Origin: DASUZD01 sp036377055
GTDB taxonomy: Bacteria; Actinomycetota; Thermoleophilia; Gaiellales; Gaiellaceae
NCBI GenBank assembly: GCA_036377055.1
Contig: DASUZD010000316.1
Coordinates: 1 to 7,012, forward strand
DNA: 7,012 nt
Reading direction: 5' to 3'
Part shown: piece after piece, positions 1 through 5,905 of the stretch
How positions within the stretch are numbered: position 1 is the first letter of the stretch
How the letters are laid out: each line of letters starts with the position of its first letter
Program-made: the position numbers and the translations under genes
The notes under the pieces: model-generated
Told to the model about the DNA's origin: nothing
The model's input: only the letters and a program-made list of their open reading frames with translations
Databases searched by the model: none

Positions 1-240
1 CACGACCACGCCCCGGGCGGCGGCGACAGCACGCTCACGGCGCCGATGCCCGGAACCGTCATCCGGCTCCTCGTCGGCGCCGGCGACCGCGTCGAGCCGC
101 GCCAGCCGCTCGTCGTGCTCGAGGCGATGAAGATGGAGACGCCGGTCGTCTCGCCGTACGAGGCGACGGTTCGCGCCGTCCACGTCGCGGAGGGCGACCG
201 CGTCGCCGGAGGCACGCTTCTCGTCGAGCTCGACGCCTGA
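1..240 (+). CDS. Acyl-CoA carboxylase alpha subunit, C-terminal biotinyl (BCCP) domain, 5'-truncated
   Basis: The reading frame is open from base 1 and gives 79 residues before TGA, so the gene begins outside the window; the ATG at 46 is an internal methionine of the conserved APMPGTV opening of the domain. The fragment is a complete biotinyl/lipoyl-like domain. The biotin attachment motif EAMKMET is at fragment residues 41-47 and the biotinylated lysine is residue 44 (bases 130-132). The second half, with the conserved turn AEGDRV, closes the flattened beta-barrel. In the family this lysine carries biotin between the biotin carboxylase and carboxyltransferase sites of acetyl-/propionyl-/methylcrotonyl-CoA carboxylases in the cytoplasm. 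A C-terminal position right before the stop fits actinobacterial fused alpha subunits (biotin carboxylase plus BCCP). A pyruvate or oxaloacetate decarboxylase-type biotin protein cannot be excluded from this piece. Which acyl-CoA is used cannot be told. Confidence 0.9.
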   Translation, partial: HDHAPGGGDSTLTAPMPGTVIRLLVGAGDRVEPRQPLVVLEAMKMETPVVSPYEATVRAVHVAEGDRVAGGTLLVELDA

Positions 241-549
241 CTAGAACAGCTTCTGGAGCTTCATCGCCGCGCCCATGTCGCCCTTGACCTTGAGCTTGCC
301 GGTCATGTACGCGCTCGTCGGGTTCAGCTCGCCGGCGACGATCCGCTCGAAGTTCTCGTCGCTGGTCGTGATCGTGCAGTCGGCGCTGTCGCCGCCCTCG
401 CTGACGTCGACCTTCCCGTCGTCGACCTTGACCGTCCAGCGCCCGGCGCCTTCGATGTCGAAGATGTAGCTCGCGTTCATCCCGGCCGTCCGCGACGCGT
501 CCACGCGGGTCGGCAGGGTCGCGAAGAACTCTCTCGTGCTTTCCCCCAC
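241..549 (-). CDS. SCP2 sterol-binding domain protein
   Basis: A 102-residue protein made of a single SCP2 (sterol carrier protein 2) domain. The family pattern is clear: an N-terminal helix REFFATLPTRVD, then strand pairs with FDIEGAGRWTVKVDDGKV, then the motif DCTITTSDENFERIVAGELN and the C-terminal hydrophobic helix region with GKLKVKGDMGAAMKLQKLF. SCP2 domains bind fatty acyl-CoAs, sterols or other lipids in a hydrophobic tunnel; bacterial single-domain versions are soluble and their ligand is usually unknown. The start is a GTG (bases 547-549), chosen because it restores the whole first helix; the next ATG (478-480) would cut it off. It lies 9 bases after the stop codon of the MFS gene on the same strand, so the two are probably co-transcribed. 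Its stop codon abuts that of the convergent biotinyl gene with no spacer. Confidence 0.88.
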   Translation of the reverse strand: MGESTREFFATLPTRVDASRTAGMNASYIFDIEGAGRWTVKVDDGKVDVSEGGDSADCTITTSDENFERIVAGELNPTSAYMTGKLKVKGDMGAAMKLQKLF

Positions 550-558
550 CGCCGGACC

Positions 559-1734
559 CTAACTCACGGCCGGCTCGAGGCGGCGCCTCGTCGTCGACGA
601 GGGCAGGAGGACGCCGAGGGCGAGCGCCGCGAGCGGCGCCGCGGCGCAGACCCAGAGCGCGGCCCGAAGGTCGACCGCGTCGGCGAGCGCGCCGAGGGCG
701 ACGGCGGCGATCCCGCCCAGCCCGATCGAGAGCCCGACCGCCAGCCCGGACGCCATCCCGATGTGCTGCGGCAGGTACTCCTGGCTCATCACCATCGTCA
801 CGCCGAACGTCCCGATCACGCACGCGCCCACGAGCATGAGCGCGACGGCGCCCGGGATGCCGCCGAAGGTGATGAAGAAGGCGATCAGCGGGGCGGTCGC
901 GACGAGGCTCCCGAGCAAGATCGGGCGGCGACCGATGCGGTCGGCAGCGGGGCCAGCGAAGACCGTCCCGATCCCGCCCGCGAGGAGCATCAGCGCGAGC
1001 AGGTGGTTGCCGTGCGCCTTCGAGTGGCCGAGCGAGACCTCCCAGAGCGGGACGAACGTGATGAGCCCGAACCAGGCGAGGCTGCGGAAGGCGATGACGC
1101 CGAGGAGCAGCGCCATCGCGCCCCGGCGGTCACGGCCTTGCGCGTCGGCGCCGTCGCCCGGCCGTTCCGGGACGAACGATCCGAGGAATCGCGTGCCGAC
1201 GACCAGCGCGCCCGCGATCGCGAGGCAAGGGAGGGCCAGCAGCAGCCCGCCGCGGGGGCCGAACGCGACCACGAGCGGCGTCGCGAGGATGGGCCCGAGC
1301 GCAAACCCGACGTTGCCGCCGACCGAGAACGCGGACATGCCGCTCGCACGCCGCCGTCCGCTCGCGTAGGCGGCGAACTTCGACCCTTCGGGGTGGTACG
1401 CCGCGACGCCGATCCCCGAGAGAACGACGAGCAGGAGGCAGCTCGAATAGCTTGGCGCGTCGGCGGCGAGCGCGATGCCGACTCCCGCTACCCCGACGCC
1501 GAGTGGCAGGAGCCAGATCGCTCCCCTCCGGTCCGACCAGAGGCCGAACAGCGGCTGCACGACCGACGACGAGACGGTCGACGCGAGCATCAGCGTGGCG
1601 GCGAGGGTGTACGTGAGCCCGAACCGGTCGACGAGGAACGGCAGCAGCGCCGGCAGCGCGCCGTTCGCGAAGTCGGTGCCGAGGTGGCCGCTCGCGAGCA
1701 GCGTCATCGCGCGCTTGTCGATGCCCGCCCTCAC
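559..1734 (-). CDS. MFS transporter, fosmidomycin-resistance (Fsr)-like exporter
   Basis: A 391-residue integral inner-membrane protein with about twelve hydrophobic segments in two halves around a polar central loop (about residues 183-205). The opening (LASGHLGTDFANGALPALLP) and the YHPEGS motif near residue 113 are typical of the Fsr subgroup of the major facilitator superfamily. MFS motif A is seen twice, as GLWSDRRG (64-71) and GPAADRIGRRP (261-271), each between the second and third helix of its half. Fsr relatives export small molecules by proton antiport and some give fosmidomycin resistance; the substrate here is unknown. The GTG start at 1734 is preferred over the in-frame ATG at 1707 because a TAGCCT box ends exactly 6 bases before it, as in leaderless actinobacterial genes, and neither start has a Shine-Dalgarno. 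The SCP2 gene follows after 9 bases. Pairing with a lipid-binding protein hints at a hydrophobic substrate, but that is inference. Confidence 0.88.
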   Translation of the reverse strand: MRAGIDKRAMTLLASGHLGTDFANGALPALLPFLVDRFGLTYTLAATLMLASTVSSSVVQPLFGLWSDRRGAIWLLPLGVGVAGVGIALAADAPSYSSCLLLVVLSGIGVAAYHPEGSKFAAYASGRRRASGMSAFSVGGNVGFALGPILATPLVVAFGPRGGLLLALPCLAIAGALVVGTRFLGSFVPERPGDGADAQGRDRRGAMALLLGVIAFRSLAWFGLITFVPLWEVSLGHSKAHGNHLLALMLLAGGIGTVFAGPAADRIGRRPILLGSLVATAPLIAFFITFGGIPGAVALMLVGACVIGTFGVTMVMSQEYLPQHIGMASGLAVGLSIGLGGIAAVALGALADAVDLRAALWVCAAAPLAALALGVLLPSSTTRRRLEPAVS

Positions 1735-1740
1735 CCCGTC

Positions 1741-1746
1741 AGGCTA
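1741..1746 (-). promoter_or_regulatory. Putative -10 box for leaderless transcription of the MFS-SCP2 unit
   Basis: On the minus strand the hexamer TAGCCT (TAnnnT) is followed by GACGGG and then the GTG start of the MFS gene. A 6-base gap puts the expected transcription start on or next to the GTG. No convincing -35 element is seen 16-19 bases upstream, where the sequence runs into the first 34-bp repeat. Confidence 0.45.
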
Positions 1747-1766
1747 CCGTCGCCGTTCCGGCCAGC

Positions 1767-1868
1767 GGGGACAGACCCCACCGGCCCAAAGGGACGGTCG
1801 GGGGACAGACCCCACCGCCCCGGAGGGACGATCCGGGGACAGACCCCACCGCCCCGAAGAGGCGGTGC
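1767..1868. repeat. Three tandem 34-bp hairpin repeats with GGGGACAGACCCC box
   Basis: The 17-base sequence GGGGACAGACCCCACCG occurs at 1767, 1801 and 1835, exactly 34 bases apart, each followed by a variable 17-base half. The variable halves fold: arms 1780-1787/1791-1798, 1814-1821/1825-1832 and 1847-1855/1859-1867, each with a three-base loop. The invariant box itself has a GGGG...CCCC stem with a five-base loop. In two of the three hairpins the non-Watson-Crick positions (1815:1831, 1818:1828 and 1854:1860) are G-U pairs only if the minus strand is transcribed; on the plus strand they are C-A mismatches. The array starts directly after the stop codon (1868-1870) of the minus-strand small gene and lies upstream of the MFS promoter. 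Possible roles are a 3' UTR/terminator element or a REP-like dispersed repeat. There is no T-tract. Confidence 0.85.
1847..1867 (-). terminator. Stem-loop immediately after the small coiled-coil gene
   Basis: In minus-strand RNA the arms CACCGCCUC and GGGGCGGUG form nine pairs (one of them U-G) around a UUC loop, directly adjoining the TAG stop at 1868-1870. The position suits transcription termination or 3'-end protection, and the next two repeat hairpins follow within 70 bases. There is no uridine run, so intrinsic termination is uncertain; GC-rich actinobacterial terminators often lack one. Confidence 0.4.
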
Positions 1869-2104
1869 TAGGCGGCCGGAGGGAGGTGCCGGTCGATCAG
1901 CGCGCGCGAGAGCTCGCGCTGCAACTGCGCCAGCTCGAGGCGGTTCCGCTCGAGGACGCCGTTCCGTGCGCCGCCGCGGCGAAGCTCCTGCCGCTCACGC
2001 ACCAGCTCGTCGATCCGCCGAGCCAGCACCTCGACGGACGCCGCCGAAACAACGTCGGGCCGCACGTCGGGCTGACGATCGGGCCGCAGTGCCGAATCGT
2101 TCAT
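1868..2104 (-). CDS. Small coiled-coil protein of unknown function
   Basis: A 78-residue hydrophilic protein from the ATG at 2104; an in-frame GTG at 2146 would add 14 residues of low-information sequence (total 92). Residues about 25-75 are strongly helical with heptad-like spacing of L/V/I: VEVLARRIDELVRERQELRR, then a short Gly-Ala-Arg-Asn-Gly break, then LERNRLELAQLQRELSRALI, ending RHLPPAA. This looks like a two-helix antiparallel coiled coil. No catalytic motif, signal peptide or membrane segment is seen. I recall similar short proteins in Thermoleophilia genomes but cannot give it a family name. No good Shine-Dalgarno precedes either start (a weak GGAA precedes the GTG). The gene is divergent from the aminopeptidase gene, and its stop codon touches the 34-bp hairpin array. 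It is probably real because the helix pattern and charge distribution are coherent through the whole frame. Confidence 0.6.
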   Translation of the reverse strand: MNDSALRPDRQPDVRPDVVSAASVEVLARRIDELVRERQELRRGGARNGVLERNRLELAQLQRELSRALIDRHLPPAA

Positions 2105-2181
2105 GTCGAGCGGCGTATCGGCATCGCCCACGCCCGTCCCGATCACCGTTCCGGGTGACGCCCGCGAGAAAGCGGGTCGGA

Positions 2182-2187
2182 TACCAT
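2182..2187 (+). promoter_or_regulatory. Putative -10 box of the aminopeptidase-acyl-CoA dehydrogenase operon
   Basis: TACCAT (TAnnnT) ends 9 bases before the ATG at 2197, and the bases between (CGCGCCCCG) contain no Shine-Dalgarno, so a leaderless or near-leaderless transcript is likely. A possible -35-like GTGACG at 2155-2160 is 21 bases upstream, which is too far to be convincing. A five-pair hairpin (2161-2165/2172-2176, loop GAGAAA) lies just upstream and could be an operator or chance. Confidence 0.4.
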
Positions 2188-2196
2188 CGCGCCCCG

Positions 2197-3699
2197 ATGG
2201 AAGTCGAGATCAGCGTCGTCCCGCCCGGCGAGGTCGACGCCGAGGTGGTGGCCGTCGCAGTGCCGGCCGCGGATCCGACTCTCCCGCCGGCGTTGTCGCG
2301 AATCGACGAGCGCCTCGAGACGCGCCTGCGCGATCTCGTCGCCACCGGTGAGGCGCGCGGCGAGCTAGGCGAGGCGACGCTCGCGCCCGTCGACCGCTCG
2401 GGCGTGCCCACCCGAGTAGCGGCGGCCGGAATCGGCCCGCGCGAGCAGCTCGACGCGGACGCCATACGGACGGCCGCCGCCGCGGTCGCCCGCGCGGCCG
2501 CGCGGTTCGGCGGCACCATCGCCTGGGTTCTCGACCCCTCGCTGCCTCTCCCGGAGACGGAGCAGGCGCGCGCGGTCGTCGAGGGGATGCTGCTCGGCTC
2601 GTACGATCCCGGGCGCTGGAAGACGAACGGCGCGGCAGAGCGCCCGATCGAGCGGATCGCGCTGATCGCGGACGACGACCCAGCGGCCGTGGCCGAGATG
2701 GCCGAGCGCGCGGCTCGGATCGCGGCACGCGCGAACCGGGCCCGCGACCTCGCCAACGCGCCTCCGAACGAGCTGACGCCCGAACGGCTCGCCGCCAGAG
2801 CCGCCGAGATCGCCGCCGAGACCGAGCGCGTGACCGCCGACGCGCTGGGGCCGGAGCAGCTCGACGAGCTCGGCATGGGCGCCTTCGCCGCCGTCGCGCG
2901 CGCGAGCCACAACCCTCCGCGGCTGGTCGTCGTCCGCTACGAGCCGCCGGAGCCTGCCCGACCCGACCTCGTCCTCGGCTTCGTCGGCAAGGCGATCACC
3001 TTCGACAGCGGCGGAATCTCGCTCAAGCCGGCGCTGAGGATGCAGGACATGAAGGGGGACATGGCCGGGGGAGCCGCGGTCCTCGAAGGCCTGGCCGCGG
3101 TCGCCGAGCTCGGCCTGCCGGTCCGAGCGCTCGGCGTCGTCGGGGCGTGCGAGAACCTCGTCGGCGGGAACTCGTACCGGCCCGGCGACATCCTTCGCGC
3201 CGCGAACGGCAAGACGATCGAGGTCATCAACACCGACGCCGAGGGACGGCTCGTGCTCGCCGACGCGCTGTGGTACGCCCGTCGCGAGGGCGCGACGCAC
3301 GTGCTCGACATCGCGACGCTAACGGGGGCGATGGAGCGCGCGCTCGGCGACCTCTACGGCGGCCTCTTCGCGAACGACGATGCGTGGCGCGACGAGGTGC
3401 TGGCGGCGTCGCGCCGAAGCGGCGACCACGCCTGGCCGTTCCCGCTCCACCGGCGCTACCGCCGCTACGTCGACTCGGCCTTCGCGGACATGAAGAACGC
3501 GTCCGACCTGAAGCAGGGGTCGCCGGCGCTCGCCGCGGAGTTCCTCCGCGAGTTCGCAGGCGACGGCCCCTGGGCGCACCTCGACATGTCCGGACCGGCC
3601 TTCCTCGAGCGGTCGCGAGGGGACTACCTGACACAGCAGGGCGGCACCGGGTACGGCGTTCGCCTGATCGTCGAGCTGGCGACGGCGCTCGCGAGTTGA
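2197..3699 (+). CDS. pepA: Leucyl aminopeptidase (peptidase family M17)
   Basis: A 500-residue cytosolic dinuclear metallo-aminopeptidase that removes N-terminal amino acids, preferring Leu, from peptides during turnover. The N-terminal domain (about 1-165) is poorly conserved; the catalytic domain runs from about 185 to 500. The family signature NTDAEGRL is at 345-352. By alignment from memory with bovine and E. coli enzymes, the metal ligands are K265, D270, D288, D347 and E349 and the catalytic residues are K277 and R351; all are present, at a constant offset of 15 from bovine numbering, so the enzyme should be active. GFVGKAITFDSGGISLKP (261-278) and the C-terminal WAHLDMSGPAF (459-469) are also diagnostic. 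The ATG at 2197 is chosen because similarity begins there and a TAnnnT box lies 9 bases upstream; the frame stays open far upstream only as an antisense shadow of the MFS gene. The acyl-CoA dehydrogenase start overlaps its stop by four bases. Confidence 0.95.
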   Translation: MEVEISVVPPGEVDAEVVAVAVPAADPTLPPALSRIDERLETRLRDLVATGEARGELGEATLAPVDRSGVPTRVAAAGIGPREQLDADAIRTAAAAVARAAARFGGTIAWVLDPSLPLPETEQARAVVEGMLLGSYDPGRWKTNGAAERPIERIALIADDDPAAVAEMAERAARIAARANRARDLANAPPNELTPERLAARAAEIAAETERVTADALGPEQLDELGMGAFAAVARASHNPPRLVVVRYEPPEPARPDLVLGFVGKAITFDSGGISLKPALRMQDMKGDMAGGAAVLEGLAAVAELGLPVRALGVVGACENLVGGNSYRPGDILRAANGKTIEVINTDAEGRLVLADALWYARREGATHVLDIATLTGAMERALGDLYGGLFANDDAWRDEVLAASRRSGDHAWPFPLHRRYRRYVDSAFADMKNASDLKQGSPALAAEFLREFAGDGPWAHLDMSGPAFLERSRGDYLTQQGGTGYGVRLIVELATALAS

Positions 3700-4829
3700 A
3701 CCTCGACCTGAGCGAGGAGCACGAGCTCGTCAGGCGCACCGTGCGCGAGTTCGCGACCGACCGCGTCGCGCCCGTGGCGGAGGAGCTCGACCGCGAGAGT
3801 CGCTTCCCGTACGAGCTGGTCGCCGAGCTCGCCGAGCTCGGCCTGATGGGGATGCCGATCCCCGAGGAGTACGGCGGCGCAGGCTCGGACACGCTCGCAT
3901 ACGCCATCGCGATCGAGGAGCTGACCCGCGTCGACTCGTCCGTCGCGATCACGGTCGCCGCGCACACGTCCCTCGGGACGATGCCGATCTTCCTGTTCGG
4001 TAGCGACGCCCAGAAGCGGGAATGGCTTCCACAGCTCGCTTCGGGCGAGCGGCTGGCTGCGTTCGGGCTGACCGAGCCGGACGCAGGCTCCGACGCCGGC
4101 GCGACCCGCACACGCGCCGAGCTGCGCGACGGCTCCTGGATCGTGAACGGATCGAAGATCTTCATCACCAACGCGGGCACGGACATCACGGCGTGCGTGA
4201 CGATCACGGCCCTGACGGGTGAGGACGAGATCTCGAACCTGATCGTCCCGAACGGGACGCCCGGCTACGAGATCTCGGCGCCGATGCACAAGCTCGGCTG
4301 GCGGGCGTCCGACACGCGCGAGCTGTCCTTTCGCGACTGCGCCGTGCCGGAGAAAAACCTGATCGGCCCGCGCGGCGAGGGGTTCCGGCAGTTCCTCGAG
4401 ATCCTCGACGGCGGCCGGATCTCGGTCGCGGCGATGGGCGTCGGGCTCGCGCAGGGCGCGTACGACCTCGCGTTCGCGTACGCGCGCGAGCGCCAGCAGT
4501 TCGGTCGGGCGATCGCGAGCTTCCAGGCGATCCAGTTCCGGCTCGCAGACATGGCCACCGAGATCGAGGCTGGACGGGCCCTCGTCTACAAGGCCGCGTG
4601 GCTGAAGGACGCGGGCCGCCCGTTCGCGAAGGAGGCGGCGATGGCGAAGCTGTACACGGGCGAGCTCTCACACCGCGTCGCGAACTGGGCCCTCCAGATC
4701 CACGGCGGCTACGGCTACATGGACGAGTCCGCGATCTCGCGCTTCTATCGCGACCAGAAGATCCTCGAGATCGGCGAGGGCACGAACGAGGTCCAGCGAA
4801 TGGTGATCGCGCGGCACCTCGGCCTTTGA
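3696..4829 (+). CDS. Acyl-CoA dehydrogenase (short/branched-chain type)
   Basis: A 377-residue flavoenzyme of normal family length that introduces a trans-2,3 double bond into an acyl-CoA using FAD and passes electrons to electron-transfer flavoprotein. The N-terminal helical domain is about 1-120, the beta domain about 121-230 and the C-terminal helical domain about 231-377. Signature 1, GLTEPDAGSDAGA, is at 124-136 and signature 2, beginning QIHGGYGYMDES, is at 334-353. The RQQFG motif is at 267-271. The likely catalytic base is E361 in GEGTNEVQR, the position used by short- and medium-chain enzymes rather than the displaced base of isovaleryl-CoA dehydrogenase. The start is a TTG at 3696 (TTGAACCTC) overlapping the aminopeptidase TGA, which implies translational coupling; the mature-looking NLDLSEEHELVRRTVREFA follows directly. 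Substrate chain length or branching cannot be settled from sequence alone. Linkage to a peptidase suggests, but does not prove, amino-acid-derived acyl-CoAs. Confidence 0.95.
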   Translation: MNLDLSEEHELVRRTVREFATDRVAPVAEELDRESRFPYELVAELAELGLMGMPIPEEYGGAGSDTLAYAIAIEELTRVDSSVAITVAAHTSLGTMPIFLFGSDAQKREWLPQLASGERLAAFGLTEPDAGSDAGATRTRAELRDGSWIVNGSKIFITNAGTDITACVTITALTGEDEISNLIVPNGTPGYEISAPMHKLGWRASDTRELSFRDCAVPEKNLIGPRGEGFRQFLEILDGGRISVAAMGVGLAQGAYDLAFAYARERQQFGRAIASFQAIQFRLADMATEIEAGRALVYKAAWLKDAGRPFAKEAAMAKLYTGELSHRVANWALQIHGGYGYMDESAISRFYRDQKILEIGEGTNEVQRMVIARHLGL

Positions 4830-4894
4830 GGGGGCGCTTCCGACTGAGTACGAATCGGCGCGGTCTTGGCACAGACTTCCACGCCGCCTGCCGA

Positions 4895-4900
4895 TAGCCT
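4895..4900 (+). promoter_or_regulatory. Orphan -10-like box in the convergent spacer
   Basis: TAGCCTGAC here is identical over nine bases to the box in front of the MFS gene, but no plausible + strand reading frame follows. A transcript from it would start near 4907, exactly at the base of the 4907-4926 hairpin, and would run antisense into the 3' end of the minus-strand gene. It could equally be the remnant of a lost gene's promoter or a chance match. Confidence 0.22.
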
Positions 4901-4906
4901 GACCTC

Positions 4907-4926
4907 AGGGGTTCCGGGGGACCCCT
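4907..4926. terminator. GC-rich hairpin between convergent genes
   Basis: Arms 4907-4914 (AGGGGTTC) and 4919-4926 (GGACCCCT) form eight pairs including one U-G, around the loop CGGG. It lies 77 bases after the acyl-CoA dehydrogenase stop and 24 bases beyond the stop of the convergent minus-strand gene, a suitable place for a shared terminator. There is no T-run on either side. A 12-base perfect palindrome GAGCGCGCGCTC (4941-4952) overlaps the minus-strand stop codon and may add structure. Confidence 0.4.
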
Positions 4927-4950
4927 TGGGGGACGTTGGGGAGCGCGCGC

Positions 4951-5880
4951 TCAACCGGCGCGCGAAGGCGGACGGATCTGGATCGGGACGTCGTAGCGCG
5001 AGTAGCGGTCACGCATGAAGTGCGCGGCGGCGACCATCCGTACCTCGGCGGGCCGGAACGTCCGCCGGTCGGCCCGGACCGTGAACCACGCGGGGATCGC
5101 CGGGTCGAGGAACGTGACCGTGAACGCGCGTCGATCGGCCGCGACGAGTCGCGCGTCGCGAACCGCCGTCCATGTCGGCGCAGGGAGACGCAGCGGGGTC
5201 TGCGACGACCGCACCCATTGCTCTCGCGTACTCGCACGATCCCAGCGACGCCCGCCGATCACCACCGCTTGCGCACCCCCGGCGATCCGATACGTGAGCC
5301 GGTTCGGCGCCGCGACCGCGAACCGTGCTTGGATCGCGTGCGTCGGGCTCGAAGCCAGCCGCTCGTCGATCACGAGCGAGCGAGCACGGCGGATCGCGCT
5401 ATCCATGCGATGCACGAGCGCGGCCGCCGGCAGCGTCCGCTCCGGGAGCTCGAACGGAACCGGACGGCCGGCCACGAGGACGACGACTCGCCGCGCCGCG
5501 CTCGGAAGCGACGCCTCGTAGCAGCCCGCCCTACACGGCGTCGCCTCCACGCGCCGGCCGCCTCCCTGGACCGAGACGCGGCGACCCGACGCGCCGCTGC
5601 CGTCGGGACCGAGAAGCGTCACGGTCAGCGCGAGCCGTCGACCCAAGGCCGGCCGCGCGCTCAGCGCGACGCCGAGCCTGCCGCTCTCGCGCGCGAGGAC
5701 AAGGCCGCCCCTCGGAGGAAGCCGGACGCCGGCGGTCGCCTTCGGAGCCGGGACGGTGGCGGACGACGGCTGGCCCGGATGGCTCCGCAACGCGAGCGCG
5801 AGGAGCGGAAGCGACGCGGCGAGCGCCGCGATTACCGCGAAAGGCAAAACTGCGCGGCTGCGACGGGTCACGACGGTCAT
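4951..5880 (-). CDS. Membrane-anchored secreted protein with probable LolA-like C-terminal domain, function unknown
   Basis: A 309-residue protein. Residues 1-8 are basic (MTVVTRRS) and about 9-32 form one hydrophobic segment with no obvious cleavage or lipobox motif, so it is probably a signal anchor with the rest outside the membrane. A Pro/Ala/Ser linker (33-55) leads to a likely beta-sandwich (about 56-148) that contains the cysteine pair CRAGC (116-120), which could form a disulfide or bind metal. The C-terminal half (about 155-305), with VIDERLAS, APNRLTYRI, VIGGRRWDR, FLDPAIPAWFTV and MVAAAHFMRDRY, resembles the LolA/outer-membrane-lipoprotein-carrier fold. I recall comparable sequences attached to CopC/CopD-like copper proteins in Thermoleophilia; a copper link is a guess. 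The ATG at 5880 is supported by AAGGA seven bases upstream, the only good Shine-Dalgarno in the window. The frame continues open upstream to 6324, but the composition there turns arginine-rich and incoherent, so that extension is rejected. Confidence 0.72.
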   Translation of the reverse strand: MTVVTRRSRAVLPFAVIAALAASLPLLALALRSHPGQPSSATVPAPKATAGVRLPPRGGLVLARESGRLGVALSARPALGRRLALTVTLLGPDGSGASGRRVSVQGGGRRVEATPCRAGCYEASLPSAARRVVVLVAGRPVPFELPERTLPAAALVHRMDSAIRRARSLVIDERLASSPTHAIQARFAVAAPNRLTYRIAGGAQAVVIGGRRWDRASTREQWVRSSQTPLRLPAPTWTAVRDARLVAADRRAFTVTFLDPAIPAWFTVRADRRTFRPAEVRMVAAAHFMRDRYSRYDVPIQIRPPSRAG

Positions 5881-5905
5881 TGTGCTGTCCTTCGCGTTCG
5901 CGGCC

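Noticed and set aside
1767..1868. CRISPR-like array
   Set aside because: Only three units, 17-base spacers that are similar to one another and self-complementary with the repeat, and no cas genes.
2161..2176. CCCGC/GCGGG hairpin upstream of the aminopeptidase gene as a terminator or operator
   Set aside because: Five pairs only; such short GC hairpins are expected by chance at this base composition.
763..2196. Long + strand open frame leading into the aminopeptidase gene
   Set aside because: It is antisense to the MFS gene, extremely rich in Arg, Glu and Asp, and caused by the high-GC codon pattern; aminopeptidase similarity starts only at 2197.
3147..3695. Upstream open extension of the acyl-CoA dehydrogenase frame
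   Set aside because: It overlaps the aminopeptidase in another frame and is Arg-rich nonsense; dehydrogenase similarity begins at the TTG at 3696.
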